NCBI RefSeq assembly: GCF_000264905.1
Contig: NW_006763132.1
Span: forward strand, 3,102,023 to 3,166,022
Source of the DNA: Stereum hirsutum FP-91666 SS1
Taxonomy: Eukaryota > Basidiomycota > Agaricomycetes > Russulales > Stereaceae
Reading direction: 5' to 3'
DNA length: 64,000 nucleotides
A program made the translations under genes and the position numbers. The notes under the pieces were generated by a model that was not told the DNA's origin, ran no database searches, and worked only from the letters and a program-made list of their open reading frames with translations. Positions 37,820 through 50,900 of this stretch are shown in pieces (within the stretch, counting starts at the first letter, position 1; each line of letters opens with the position of its first letter).

Positions 37820-38719
37820 TCAGACAGATGCTGCAAGGTACAATGCTTCCTGTTCTACATATTTCGCCACGCTGCCCGTCACCATCTGCTTCCACCTTTC
37901 GTCCCGCGCGTGAACCCTAGCTCGTACTTCGCTTGAACTCAGCCTCTGCAAGTCCTCACCGATCTCCATCAGCACGATACGCCCCGCCTCGATGTACTCC
38001 TTCCCGGACTTGAGCACAACCTGCATCCCTTCGTCAGTCGTACTTTGCGGCTGTCCGTCCTTAGCGGGCATGGTACGACGAGCACAAACGACCCGAGAAT
38101 CATCGCCATCCGCCGAAAAGAAATGACGCAACGCTGTATGCATCTCTGATTCCGAATTGTTATAGTACCGTGGAGCGAGAAGACGCTCCAAGGTATCAAA
38201 TCCTTGCAGAAAGGTCAACTCGAGGCTGGGAATCCGTACCGGGCCTTCGCCACTCTCGACCTCAGATAACAACTTGTGTTCTAAACGCGATCGTAACGTG
38301 GAAAGCAGGATCTTCGATTTGCCCACGAAAGTGGGCTCGTCAACGATAGCGACTGCGACGTTCGTTCCGGATAAATCCTCCGTGGCGAGAACTCGGATCA
38401 TCTCCATTCGTTGGAGGTACGTCGCGTCTCCGGCTTTGAGAGCTTTGTCAGCGTTACGGACTGAGAGGAGTAGGAGACGGGCGGAGTAGTCGCCGGTGGT
38501 AGATAGAGTGGGGGGTGCGCTAGAGATGAGTGCGAGATGCGCGAGAGTAGGTGGGTTGAAGGAAGAGTCGAGAACGGAGATACTGAGTGGATAAGGGATC
38601 GGTGTGGAAGGGCTGGGAGGGGCTGGGAGGGGCCATAGTGGATGAGAAGCATAGATGATTTCGAGAGGTGACTGGTTGGTGAGAACTCGCTGGAGAGAGT
38701 CTTCGAGACTCATACTCAT
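37820..38719 (-). CDS. POF1: Nicotinamide mononucleotide adenylyltransferase-like protein (Pof1 type)
   Basis: A single exon of 299 residues; the ATG at 38719 (MSMSLEDS) is the first in frame. The nucleotidyltransferase signature SVLDSSFNPPTLAHLAL lies near residue 45, where (F/S)NPxTxxH binds ATP. LTFLQGFDTLERLLAPRYY is mid-protein, and LSSSEVRARVHA near the C-terminus matches the second ATP-binding motif (ISSTxIR in the family). The predicted reaction is NMN or nicotinate mononucleotide plus ATP to NAD or its acid form. The length and the SSFNPPT motif resemble fungal Pof1, which is related to but distinct from the Nma1/Nma2 enzymes, so the exact substrate is uncertain. It converges on FAS and diverges from the sugar transporter. 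Confidence 0.8.
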   Translation of the reverse strand: MSMSLEDSLQRVLTNQSPLEIIYASHPLWPLPAPPSPSTPIPYPLSISVLDSSFNPPTLAHLALISSAPPTLSTTGDYSARLLLLSVRNADKALKAGDATYLQRMEMIRVLATEDLSGTNVAVAIVDEPTFVGKSKILLSTLRSRLEHKLLSEVESGEGPVRIPSLELTFLQGFDTLERLLAPRYYNNSESEMHTALRHFFSADGDDSRVVCARRTMPAKDGQPQSTTDEGMQVVLKSGKEYIEAGRIVLMEIGEDLQRLSSSEVRARVHARDERWKQMVTGSVAKYVEQEALYLAASV

Positions 38720-39430
38720 GGTATGTAACGGCCTCAACGAGGATATGTGGCCCCAGTAAGAGGGTGTTATCGAGAGATTGCTCGAGACCGATGCCAGTAC
38801 GCCGCCTCGAGAGTGCGCAAAGACAATACTCCTGGAGATGAATAGAAAAGCGATGTGAGAATTTTGCGTAGAATATTGTTGGTATTCTCCTACCGCAGAA
38901 TTAGTAGGTCCAGTAGTACAAAGTTGGTTCTGCGAAGAACGGCGAAGCAGATCCCGATGCTTCGCACGGCATGCACTGAGTGAATGTCTTTGAGCAGGCT
39001 TTCCACATCTAGGAGATCAGCGCGAGTACATACACGATTGATAAGAGAAATACCCGTACGGCCGTTCTGGAAGAGGCACGTCTTGGAGCAATATTAATGG
39101 CGGTGGTCGCGTCGAAGTTCAGATACATGGGCTACGCCACTGCGCCACCGTCATCGTGCGGGCCGGCGGCCCCCAACAAGCGCTGTCAATTTCGCCTGTG
39201 AAAGTGTGAGTCTTGTCAACAGAGACCGGGTGACCTCCTTTAGACTATTGTGTATATTGCAGGCCGCCTGACCTATAAAGCATCGTCGTATTTCTCGTTA
39301 TGGGTTTCGTTCCCTCAGGTCGACGGCAATCATCCTCGGATTATCCCACTGATCCCTACCGAACATCACCCCTCGGAAACGACATCTACGCAAGCTTGAA
39401 CTTCAAAGCGCGTACAGCTCGAACTCCATA
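38720..39430. other. Divergent promoter region, NMNAT-like gene / sugar transporter
   Basis: 711 bp between two start codons. No open frame or element could be supported. Confidence 0.55.
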
Positions 39431-41523
39431 ATGACCTATCGAGATTTTGTACACCATGTCCTTACCTTTAGGCACGCCTACGTGCTTGCCATGTCTGCTT
39501 CTATGGGCTCCATCTTCTACGGCTGGGACATTGGCCTCATCGGAGGTGTAATCTCGTTAGCCTCTTTCAAGAGCTACATCGGGACAGACAAGCTCTCGTC
39601 CTCAGCTCTCGCTGATCTGAACGGCAACATCGTGGCCATTCTCCAGGCTGGTAGCTTGTAAGCTGCATTGTTTGACAGACCTCTACCCGGCAAGATACTC
39701 ATACGTCTTGCAGCTTCGGCGCTCTATTCACAGGATACTTTTCTTCGCGATTCGGCCGGAAACCTGTCCTCCTTGCATCGGGTGTGATATACATCGTGGG
39801 CAGCATACTACAGTGCATCGTCGGCCTAGGAAGCAGTCAACGAGTCGCCCTTCGTGTATTGTACTTCAGTCGATTCGTAGGAGGTATCGGAGGTAAGTGC
39901 TCCACATGGTCTTCTCAGAGCGTCTCAGCTAACCTCGTCGCGACCCACAGTGGGCATGGTATCCGCGCTGGTGCCCAGTTATGTGTCAGAATGTGTACCC
40001 AAGTCAATACGTGGGCGTTGCACGGGCATGGTCCAACTGGCCAATAACGTGGGGATTATGTTGAGCTGTAGGTCCATTCATGCCGTTGTGGGCGCTGGTG
40101 CACTACTGATTCACATGGGCTCCTTCCAGTCTGGGTCAATTACGGCTCGTCGCTCAACCTGCCATCTGGCCAGATGCAATGGAGAATGCCCTTCATCGTC
40201 CAGATCGTGCCAGGCTTTCTATTCATCTTCTGCATGGTCTGGCAGCCCGAGTCTCCGAGGTGAGTAAAGAAGCTCCCTCGCACACATCATAAGTGTATGA
40301 CTAACGTAGCGTATTAGATGGCTCGTCGAGCACGGAAAGTACGACAGGGCCGCAAGGGCTCTGGGTTACGCTTCTGGGAAGTTGCCGACTGATCCTGCAG
40401 TCCTTCTCACATTAGAGGAGATCAAGGACGACTTCGCAGGGAAGGAGCAAACGCCTCTATTGAGGCAGTTCAAGCTGATGTTCGAAACTCGCCCTATAAT
40501 CATTCGCTCGGTCATTCCAGCCTTGGTCATGTTCGGCCAACAGGTCCGTCGTTTCTTGACAACAGTCCGTAATAATTGAAACTAACAACGATACTCTCGA
40601 TTTCTTAGTGGACGGGAACGGTACGATATACTCATTGTCGAACACATCTGATAGACTTACGCTGACACCGATTTACCCAGAATGCTATCAACTACTTCAG
40701 CCCGGAGATCTTCGCAAATCTCGGTCTATCCAGCACGACCAGCGGTCTATTCGCCACAGGGATCTACGGCGTAGTCAAAGTCATCGCAGTAGCCCTCGTC
40801 CTCGCGCTCGCCGTAGAACGTTTGGGCCGCAAGAACTGTCTTATCGCAGGAGGCCTCGGTCAAGGACTCATGATGCTTTGGTTGGGCGGATTCACGTCCC
40901 TTCATCCGCAATCGGGTATCATCCCTGCAAGCTACGTTTCTTTGGTCGCTGTCTACCTGTACGCCGTGTTCTATTGCGTCGGCTGGGGGCCAGTCCCTTG
41001 GGTCGTGGCGAGTGAGGTGGCACCGAATCACGTTCGGACGGCGGCGATGTCTCTCGCTATTGCTGGTATGTTGTCTGCTCGTTATCGTGGATCCTGGTAG
41101 ATGAACGGACAAATACTAACTTACCTGATCATAGTCAACTGGCTCTTCTCGTTCACAATCTCAAAGCTCACGCCCATCATGCTCAACAAAATCACATACG
41201 GAACATACCTCCTCTTCGGCTTCTGCTGCATCACCATGGCCATCTGCGTCTACATCTTCCTCCCCGAAACCGCGGGATACGCGCTCGAAGACATCAAATA
41301 CCTATTCGAGAGCGACACGGTCGTTCGAGCGTTGCAGGATGCGCCCGGCGGCAAGTTGTTCTTGGGCGGAAAGCGTGCGATTCCGGTGGAAGAGCTGAGG
41401 GAGAGGGAGGGGCCGCATGAGGTCGATGAGAGCATTAAGGCGGATGTGGAGAAGGGTGAGGTTGAGATGGTGGAGAAGAGGGCTGGTGGGTCGGAGGATG
41501 GAGAGCCTATTACGAGTGTTTGA
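39431..41523 (+). CDS. MFS sugar transporter (sugar porter family)
   Basis: Eight exons (39431-39657, 39714-39892, 39951-40067, 40130-40259, 40318-40543, 40609-40620, 40681-41065, 41135-41523) give 554 residues, the usual length for a 12-helix fungal hexose transporter of the plasma membrane. Signatures: GWDIGLIGG in helix 1, GYFSSRFGRKP between helices 2 and 3, VPSYVSECVPKSIRGR, the PESPRWLVEHGK motif before the central loop, GQQWTGTNAINYFSP in helix 7, VERLGRK, and PETAGYALEDI after helix 12. Exon 6 is only 12 nt and encodes WTGT of the helix-7 sugar-binding motif. The C-terminal tail is acidic and charged (about 60 residues). The substrate cannot be told from sequence. It ends 130 bp from the convergent patatin gene. 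Confidence 0.9.
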
Positions 41524-41653
41524 GGATGACTTTACGATCTCTCTTTTTCTGGTCTGTAGTGACGAGAGAATTCTACATGGATGGCTCATTTCTTGCAAGC
41601 GCACCATCTATGGGTACCATGAGTTTGAATGAAATTGAAGAAGAATGCGACGA

Positions 41654-42888
41654 CTAGAACATACTATCTTGGACGGCCAAAGCGACTCCGCGTCGAGCCC
41701 GTACAGCTACCACAGCGTCTGTCATCGTCTTCGAGACTGTCGTAGACCTCAGATACATTTCGGTGACATCATTTACCACGTCCAGCTTCTCCCAGTCTCC
41801 CAGCTTAACATCCTCCATGCCCTGGTCAACATTGAAACGAAAATAGACACCTGGGGAATTATGGAAGCGGCGCTCCATATCCTCCGCAACCCTCTCACAG
41901 TCTGTGACGATCTTTGTGAGAGCGATAGCGACATCGATGCGTGGCAGAATACGCTGTATGAAACCAGGTCTAGCGAGTCTAGACGACCTTAGCTTTCCAG
42001 TCCCAATACTGATCATGCAAGCGACTTTTCGCTCTGGGAATATCGAAGATGCCTCATGGAGAACAACGCTGGCGGGGTTGTTATGACCGATTCCGCCGTC
42101 AGTATAGCGGCTGCGAACGCCAAATCCATTGTCAATCTCGATCGGCTTGAAGAACGTAGGTGCAGCTGATGTGGCGCGAGCGGCTTCCCAGATCTTACAG
42201 TTGATGAACCGTCCGTGGCGAGGCTCGTACGTCCGGAAGAGCGTGGGAGTGGGTGCACCTAAAGCGTTTGGAACCGTGACGCAGACAAAACTAGAACCAA
42301 TATCAATTGTCAATGCTGGTCCGTCCTGAAGATGAGAATGTTATTTGGTACGTACGTCCTGCACAATGCACCAGAGGGCGCATCATCCCTCATCCTCGCC
42401 TCCGAATCACGCGTAGATGCGGGCTGCTCTGAGATGACTTTCTTTATCGCAGCCTCTAGCTTACTCGCCTTGAAAGCTCCATCCCCAAGAAACTGTATGT
42501 CTGAGAAGACATCCTTTGAAAGCTCCGCATACTTGTGGAGGGCGTCGTCAACAGACATGCGAAGGCGGCCTAGCATGAGCGCAATGATCCTAGAGGATTT
42601 TAGATGAGTGATCTGCTAAGTCGCTGTGAGGTATTTTGCGTCAGCGTACCCTCCCGTGCTCGTACCACCAATCAGATCAAAGCATTCGCAAGGCAACGGC
42701 ATCTTCTCTAGATTTTCCGAGAGTTGGATTTCGCGCATGATGTTCCATAAGACCTGGAGGGATGACAGGCCACAGATGCCGCCACCATCTATCAACAAAT
42801 ATCAACGATGGCCCAGAGACCAAGAGACTGAATAGAGCGTACCCAGTGCAAGTAAACGCAGACCGTCAGTGGGTGCTGGTTCCGACAT
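41654..42888 (-). CDS. Patatin-like phospholipase
   Basis: Four exons (42888-42843, 42788-42650, 42589-42352, 42325-41654) give 364 residues. Residues 15-25 carry the oxyanion-hole motif DGGGICGLS; GGTSTGG is the GxSxG nucleophile motif (Ser in GTSTG); YTDGGIGHNNPA holds the catalytic Asp of the Ser-Asp dyad. This is the patatin acyl hydrolase fold, which cleaves fatty acids from phospholipids or galactolipids. Family members in fungi are often 300-400 residues or fused to NACHT or TPR domains; here there is no extra domain and no signal peptide. EAARATSAAPTFFKPIEID is the usual conserved segment before the Asp motif. The third intron has two possible donors; I used the second (tac|gtacc), which keeps the frame. 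Confidence 0.87.
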
Positions 42889-45231
42889 ATTGTTCCGTGA
42901 GCACCCAAGTCAGATGCGAACGAGAGGGAGTAAGGAGGGAAGGAGAGCAGGAGCGCCGTCAACCCTTTGCCCGTACTCGGAATGCGTGCGGCGAAAGGCG
43001 GTTCCGGCGTGGATCAAGCACCGCCTGAAGAGCGCCGATGCTGGGAAGAACCAAGTCTTATGCGCTATAAAATTGAAGAATATAGCGCATTCGTGCACTG
43101 CTCTATGGGCTATTTTTTGCTGGTAGAGACGAGACAGTGCTGTATCCGGAGTGACGCATTTGACTGCCACAGCTGTGGCGTAAGAGAAAAACATCGGCGC
43201 CACTGGTACAGATTACACGGGCGCCCCGTGAGCAAGGCCCTTCTATCAAAATACAACAGAACAATATGACATTGTATGATCCCTATTATGAGCGATGAGC
43301 AGTGGGTAAAAATCTACTTAGCAGCTCGGCGGTGGTCACAAATGTAAAAGTAAGACGATCCGCCGGGGACGAACAGGGGGAAGCTCATGAACAGTGTGTC
43401 AAGCCAGGCTGAACGAGAAATCAAATCCAACAAAAAATCAAAGGAAACTGAGCTGAGAGCAATCCAAACGCTGAGCCGTAGTATGAAGCTTGAAGGCGGA
43501 TGCACAAGGAGTCGACACAAAGACAAAGCTCGTCTTGGCTCCAAAATCCAACAACATCGCGTTTCGCCGAGCGCCTCAGCCCCGGTTTATGTTGAACTCG
43601 CTCGGAAGTGGCGGAGTGGCCCATCCAAGGCCCATCGAACCATTAATATTGATGGTCACCGCATCCAGGGATCCAAATCTCAACTCCTAGTCGAGCTCTC
43701 AGGCTCAAGGCTGCGCGTTCATCATCTCGACTAACCTGCACACACAGCTAAGTTATCCGCTGGCACCATCCATCCACCCACTCAACCCACTCACCGTTTT
43801 GCGCACCCACCGGGACACTCTCCCGTGCTCAAGCGCTCACTGCGCAAACTCACACACGAACCCATCCGTTCCAAGTCTCTATATATGTACTCGAAAGAAA
43901 AGCAAATACCGATACCGATACTACTAGCAGCACTATTACTGTATGTACCCACTCCGACTCCGACTCCGACTCCTACTCGACTCCAGCTCAGTTCTTCCGT
44001 CAAATGTGGAGGGAAAGAAAATTAATAACTAGAATTCGAATCGTTGCTCGTTTGGTTTGTCTGCTTCTTGAAATCTGAAATCCTATCCACTCGCTAGCGG
44101 ATACCTCAAAACTCGACCGCGAAGGGGAATAAAAACGTGAAATTGACAGGAGAAAGTGAAGAAAAGAAAGAGGGAAGAAGAGGGAAAGGATTAAATATGT
44201 AAAAACGAACAACGAAGCGAAAGTGGAAGTAAGAAAATGCTGGATGGGTATCCTCGTGTCATTGTCATTGTCGATGTCGGACAGGGGAGACAGAGTAGGA
44301 AAGAGACGAGAGACGACAAGGGGGATGGGATGGGATGAATGGCGGGCGATGGTGGTGGGGACGATGATGATGCGAGAGTACGAAACGGAAGCGGGAGAAA
44401 AAAAGGAAGGAGGAAGGAGAGGCGTGGCGTGGCGACGTGATGTGAGGGGGTTGGACTGGACTGGACTGGACTGGAGTCGGACTGGATTGTTACCGTGAGC
44501 GCGGGCGGCGATGATTGAAGGTGTTGAACGCTGAACGAAGAATGAAAGATGAAATGGATGTTATAGATCATGATGGTTGAGAGTGATGATAAAACGGTGA
44601 TAGGATAACGAACGTACGGAGACAAGAGACGGAAAACAGTAGATTGACGGGAGGAAACTGAATTGAAACGAAGGACTCAAACGAAAAAAAAAAAAAAAGG
44701 ACTATATAATAACTTGACGAACGACAAACAATGAACATGAATAGCGAATAAGTTGGATACGACCATTAGCTTTCCGAGGATGACAAGTGACAGCGGGCAG
44801 ACAGTGAACACCAAAAAATGAACTTCTTGTAGGGGAAGATGACTGAAAGCTTGCGGGGACGACGAACGTGATCGGTGGGACGGAATATGGCTCCTGATGA
44901 GTCCAGATAATAATGGGATGGAAATGATGGCGACCGAAATGATAGAAAAACGAAAGACAAAACAACGCCGGCGTTCTGCACTCAACGAAGAACCTCGGGT
45001 ATGGAACTTGAGCCTTCCAACAGCTACGACTCTACCAGTCCATCCAGTCCGTCCGTCCATCCATCAGAACAATCCCACGGCCACAAACGGAAACCTCCAT
45101 CCTCTTTCAGATCCCAACGGCTCCCAACGCATCTCAAACCCCCACGCCAAGACCCATCAACCACCCATCAGACGAATTACCCGATCCGGCATCACCGCTC
45201 CGTCTCAAACACACACAACCACTACCGAACA
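42889..45231. other. Intergenic region with simple repeats
   Basis: About 2.3 kb without a supported gene. It includes hexamer repeats (CTCCGA type, 43951-43979) and a pentamer run (GGACT)n at 44453-44475. The part nearest 45232 is probably the 3' UTR of the surface-protein gene. Confidence 0.55.
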
Positions 45232-46583
45232 CTACCGAGGACCATATGCCGCCGCTGGCCCAGGACTCCTGGCCCTGTCGACACCACCATACGCCGGCGG
45301 CGCCGGGCTCGCCGTCCTGATGCTTCCACCTCCTTCACCGAAAGCAAACGGTGCCTGAGGCCCGGGACTCCTCCTACCCGCCATCATCCCCGGACCTGGC
45401 GAATTCCTTCCACCATTTGGCATCCCACCCATTGCCATCGCTCCTGCTCCCAACTGTGTCATGGGAATCGCCTCCCCTGGTATACCGCCCATCGCAACTA
45501 CCTGATTAGGATCGTTGAACGTCTGCGGTACGGGGCCTCGGTAGGGGTCGTAGAACGCGGCTGATGGGTCGTCCATGTAGGGTTGGACGTGTGCGGGTTG
45601 GTTCGGGTTGAGGTGGGGGAGCGGTGGGACGGCGTAAGGGTCGGTGGAGGCGCTGGCGGGGTAGAGTTCGCTGGTGGATGTGGCGCCAATGGAAGGGGCG
45701 TAAGCGCCACCACGAGAGTTAGCGCGACCGAGGTCGGTCGTCGAGTCGGCGTAGGGGGCGCGTGCGGCGGGTAGTGGGTAGTCGTCGTTGTGAGCGTTCA
45801 GTTCCGGCCATTTGATGGCTTCGTCTACAGATTCGAGAGGAAGATAGGAGGTTTTGATGAGTGGAAGTGAAAAGAGGTGAAAAAGAACGGGGACGCACTG
45901 TCGTCGAGATCAGAGAAACGTTTGTGGGTGAACTTCCAGACGAAGAACGCAATCACTCCGATGAGCGCGACTCCGCCTGCAACGGAAAGACCGATGATGG
46001 TGGACGTGGACGTGCCAGAGCTACCACTGCCGCTGTTATCCGAGGCGGCGGTAGAACTGGATGATGCAGACGACGAGGAAGCCGATGGTGTGTACGTGAC
46101 GATAACTACAGACGTTTCTGTTTGGCCCTCAGCATTTGTAGTAATGACCTGGGAGGACGAAGTGGTGGCCTGGGGGGGAGCATTTGTTGAGGCCTTGGTA
46201 GTCGCCTGCGTAGTCTGGGTATTCGACGGCTGGTTGGCAGATGTGGTCGTCTGTGCCGCGGTGGTCTGGGTAGTTTGGGTGTTTGTGTTTGTGTTAGTGT
46301 TGGCAGTGTTCGTGGTCTGGGTGTTGGCGGCGGATGTTGTGGTCTGGGTATTGGCGGTCGTGGTCTGCGTGTTCTGTGCAGAGGTCGTCGTCGTCGCAGC
46401 AGCTGTGGTCGAGGTGGCTGTCGTCTTTGTGTTCGTGTCTGTGCTGCTGGTGTCTGTCTCGGTAACGCCCCCGAGGAGTTGTCTAGGATGTCGTGATGGG
46501 GGATCTGCGTCGTGTGCGAGCACGGTGAGGGCAGCGAAGGCGAGGATGGCTAGGACGGCCCGCGAGGGGACGAAGGCTCTCAT
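45232..46583 (-). CDS. Ser/Thr-rich single-pass surface protein (Mid2/WSC-sensor-like layout)
   Basis: Two exons (46583-45899, 45824-45232) give 425 residues. An N-terminal signal peptide (MRAFVPSRAVLAILAFAALTVLA) is followed by a segment of about 150 residues made largely of Thr, Ser, Asn, Gln and Ala, expected to be heavily O-mannosylated. A single transmembrane helix lies near 197-218 (IIGLSVAGGVALIGVIAFFVW), followed by basic residues (KFTHKR) as a stop-transfer. The cytoplasmic tail of about 200 residues is rich in Pro, Gly, Met and Ala. The layout resembles fungal cell-wall stress sensors such as Mid2, but there is no WSC Cys-rich domain and I see no sequence match that fixes the identity. 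It could equally be another mucin-like protein. The intron falls just after the helix. Confidence 0.75.
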
Positions 46584-47845
46584 TGTCGGGTAAAGTAAGG
46601 AGGGGTCGGGTTGAAGAGGGGTATTAGAGCGCTAGGGAGGTATACTTTCTGAACTGTTCGTCGTCGTCGCTGCGGCTGATGGCGGTGGTCGCACCTTGCT
46701 GGTGCGAAGAGGGAGGAGGAAGAGAGAGGCTGTGGCCGAACAGCAATTCCGCATCGCTTCACCCAACGCGCCGCCACTTCGGTCTTCTCGTGTTTCCCCG
46801 GCAACGTCCCTCGGCTCTTTTCTACCTTTCTTTCTCTCTCTTTATCTTCACCCGTTCCACACTCCTCACGCTGTTGAACCTGGAGGACTTGTGTTCTCAC
46901 CAACCCGCAGCAAACTTTGCACGGTCACTTGACCCCTCCTGTGAACTCGGAATGGCGCTAGCGGTCAGCGTTTCGGAGGTCGGATCATCCTGTATCGCAT
47001 TGGGCCACACAAGACGGCTTCCGCTTTCTGACAACGATTCGTTTGCCGCTGTCATACGCGTATAGACGCTGAATATTATATCACCGTTCAATTCTCGGTG
47101 TCCGAATCACGACTAATTCGTACGAATTATCCGCAAAAATCGGTCAGGCCCCACTTTGAAAGGAATAAGTCTACCAGTTTTATCGAAAAGTTTACAGCGT
47201 ACATCTCTCCTCGAGTATCGTGACGTCGTATTCAGCTACAACGTGCCTTGCTAATTTAGCTGGCCGAAGAGACCGGTTAGTACTAGGAACCTAGCAACCT
47301 CTCATGCTAGCTATACGAATGCTTCGGTTAAAGCAGTTCAGAACGATATCCGTGAGGCAGAGGGACGTTCAGTGGAACGCCCTGAGTACCGGCGTTCCCG
47401 GTAATAGGGCCATGCAAATCGTCAACGGAAGTTTTCGAGGGTGTATGATACCCCACGCTGTCGACGTCAAGATCTTCAGCGGGGCCTGAGCATGAAATAC
47501 ATATTCTATTTATACGGGACCTGAAGAGTAACTTGTGTCTATGTACGTTGAGAGCAAAAAGAAGGACTACAGCAAGTATATATGAACTTGAAATGAAACG
47601 GATGGGAGCAAAGCAAACGGAGGATGGGACTTGAACTTGAATGAATAATGTACGTTGAACATGAGCGAGGGTGTATGGGTAAAGATCGGCAAGGATACGA
47701 GTCCGACTACGAGAATTTGAGATCTGAGAACAATAGAAAGCAAAAAAGGAGGAGGAGAAAAAGTGGGAAATCGTCCGAGTCGCACATCCAACCGTGCATG
47801 CATCTGATCCAAACAATAAAATAAACAGAGTCCATTATCACATAT
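46584..47845. other. Intergenic region
   Basis: About 1.3 kb between the start of the surface-protein gene and the end of VTC4. Nothing beyond shadow frames could be supported. Confidence 0.55.
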
Positions 47846-47885
47846 ACCACCACCACCACCACCACCACCACCACCACCACCACCA
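47846..47885. repeat. (CAC)n trinucleotide repeat, about 13 units
   Basis: A perfect CAC/GTG microsatellite 45 bp past the VTC4 stop, probably in the VTC4 3' UTR. Confidence 0.95.
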
Positions 47886-47929
47886 ATCAACCGGACTTCT
47901 CGCTTCGCTCACGTCTTGCGGCGGGGTCC

Positions 47930-50900
47930 CTAATCCTCCCCATCCACCACCTCCCCCAACCTCAACACCAAATTCGTCACCAACGCCGCCAACAAAACGA
48001 CACACAGCGCCGTCGGCCCATACTTATCATAATACAGCCCATCCGTATGTCTCTTCCTCAGCTTCATCGCCCTGTACAAGAATATGCCGGCGGAGTAGAG
48101 GATGGCGAAGAGTGCGGCGATGGTGAAGAGCGTGGCGGAGATGAGGCCGTGGTAGTCCTCCGGGGGAATGAAATTGAGAAGGGTCGTGGCGATGGTGCCG
48201 ATGTAGACTGCGAAGTTGAGCCATTTCTGTGGTGGGAGGGAGGGGTGGAATGAGTTAGTTATGAGGGTGTAAGGAAGGAGGGTGTAGGGAAAGAGGGTAG
48301 ATGCGGAGGAGGGAGAGCTTACCAAGAACGTCCTCTCCGTCGCGAAATACACCTTCGGCTCTATCCTGATCGGAATCGCCACCCTCTTCCCCTTCGGCGC
48401 CACAACATCATTAACCAAAATCCTATCATCTCCAGCCGCTCTCGACCTCCCAGCCGCCTCCAAATCCGCACCATCATCACCCTCACCTTCGCCATCATGT
48501 TGTTGCTCTCCATCACGAGTATGGCTCCTACTCCTACTCCGGTTCTGCTCCCGCTCCCTCTCCTCGAGCGCCGTCTTCACCTTATCATACACCTCCGTCG
48601 ACGGCGCCAAGGGGTTGATATCCAGCTTGATCGCAGGCCTCTCCACCGTCCCGTTCCCATTCCCATTCTGATTCGATCCCGTCCTCGAAGCCCTCCTGTT
48701 CTTCCCCGCCAAAAACGGCGTCCTCTCATCTCCCTCTTCCTCCCCATCCCCATCCTCGCCCTCATCCTCCGAATGAATCGCACTCGGGCCCTCTCCCGCC
48801 CCATTAGCATCACTGGCCACACCATCACGACCATTACCAGGAGAAGAAGAAGCAGCAGCAGCAGCGGCGCTCATCCTCTCCTTCAACATCCTCTCCCTAA
48901 ACGCAATCGCCCCCGCCGCCTCCTCCACACTCAACCCCATCCTCTTCCCCTCATCCCTCGCCGGCGCCATATCCATATCCTCGTCCTCCTCGCCCTCCGA
49001 CACCGGCTCGGCGTACCGCCTGCTCTGGATCCGCGCACGCTCGTCATCGGGCGTTTCGGGCGTCGCGGAGCCGGAGGAGATGTGTCGTTCGGACGCGGTT
49101 TTGGAGTGTGAGGCGGAGTTGGAGGTGGAGGGGCCGGAGGGACGTTCGACGGTGAGGAAGCCGGTGTTGGGTTTTAGGATGTCGACGTCCACTGGAGGGG
49201 AGTAAGAGTGTTTTACGTTGGGTTGATGTGATCAGTTTTATGTTTAGGTTTAGCACAGTGAGGAGATGGAACGCGTACTTTGTGGGAGCCAGAACGGGAC
49301 GAGGTCGACGCGGTGAGGCATCAAAGTGGCACATCCATGAATGAATTTACTGTCCAAGATTATATGCCCGTTAGCCCGACGAAAGGTAACCAAATGTCGA
49401 GGGAGAGGATGGCGGGTGAATATGGCAAAATCCTGCAGAAGGACAGAGAGGAGAGTTGGGGGTAGTGACAAAGAATAAAAAAACGTACCTGAACTTCGGA
49501 ACGGCCTCGACAAGATGCGAGTTGACGAGCTCAGTCACCCACTCTGGCGGTTCCTGTCCGAATTGCGTCTGCAGCTTCACCTCCAACACACCGTACCTAC
49601 AATTCGCAGAAAACACACCGTTAGTCTGTAAATCACTACTTACATAGCAGAAGCCAAGGACGCAGGATGATGAAGTGGGCAGGGACGAAGAAACGCACTT
49701 GAACAGTTCCTTATCCTCCTGCGGCAACTGATCGAACGGCCAATCGATCCCAATATCCATTCTCCTCCAATTATCACCCGCCCTCTCCGCGCCATCCCAA
49801 TTATCCTCACGGACCATCGTCAGCTCGGTATCGAGCGAGATCCGCACTCGGGCGTCGCCCGGAAGCTGGAACGCGGTTCGGTTGTAGAATGTGCGCATCA
49901 CTGTTCACAAATCAAACCCAAGAGGCACGTCAATATTGACGAGCATGCGTAGCATCAGGGCCTAGTAAGGCCCGAGAACAAAGCTGAGAGCTGAGGGGAA
50001 AAGGGGAAGGGACATGAACATACCGGGGACCAAGCCTTTCGTCAATATACTATACTGCACCTCATTCGCGAGCTGCAACATCTCATCCACCTGCTGCTGC
50101 GTCTTTTTACCCTTCTCTACCAATGCCTGGAACTCGGCATCCATGGTATATTCGCCGCGAAGGAAAGCGTTCACGTTGTGCTCTTTGATCGGGAAACGGG
50201 CTTTGACGGACTTTTCACCCGTCCAGTCTTCGCGATGTGTTTTGCGCTCGACGAAGATCTATGGGAGTGGATGATGAGCGGATGTTGGTGGTTGAGTGTT
50301 GCGTGAGGAGAAAGGGAGTAGTGAGTGAGTAACGTACCGTGGTGACGTCCATATCACCGTACCACCTCAAACGAACCGCTTCTGCGCCTTCTGTCTTCTC
50401 GAGACGGCCAAGGTAAAGTTCGAGGTCTTCATTGTCGAAGTAGATCGAGGTGATAGCTATCAACAAGAACAATAAATTCAGTTAATTCGATGGAAATATT
50501 TCCCGTCGCAGAGGTAGCCAAGGAACTGACCTGCATCCTTATCTTCAAACTCCTTATCCGGATTGAACACTATATCAGCAGGGACAGACGTCAATTCTAT
50601 CCCTCTCGCTCCAAAGCAAAATCACATGCACGTACCCAACACCGGCAGATGTCTCAAGATCGCCAGCTTCAGCGGCACCAAGTTATCCTGATGCACCCAG
50701 TACTTCGTCGTCTGCCTCACAAACGCGCTCTGGCTCCCGCCCGCACTGCTGTCTCCGAGAACGGGACGACCACGGGTGCGGACGATGTTGTATAAGTCGG
50801 AGAGCTTGACGATGAGGGCGTCCCAGTTGTATTTGTAGAAGGGACGTTTTTCGAGGTATTGGTTAATGAAGCGTTCTTTGAGGGGTGTTGGGGTTTGTTT

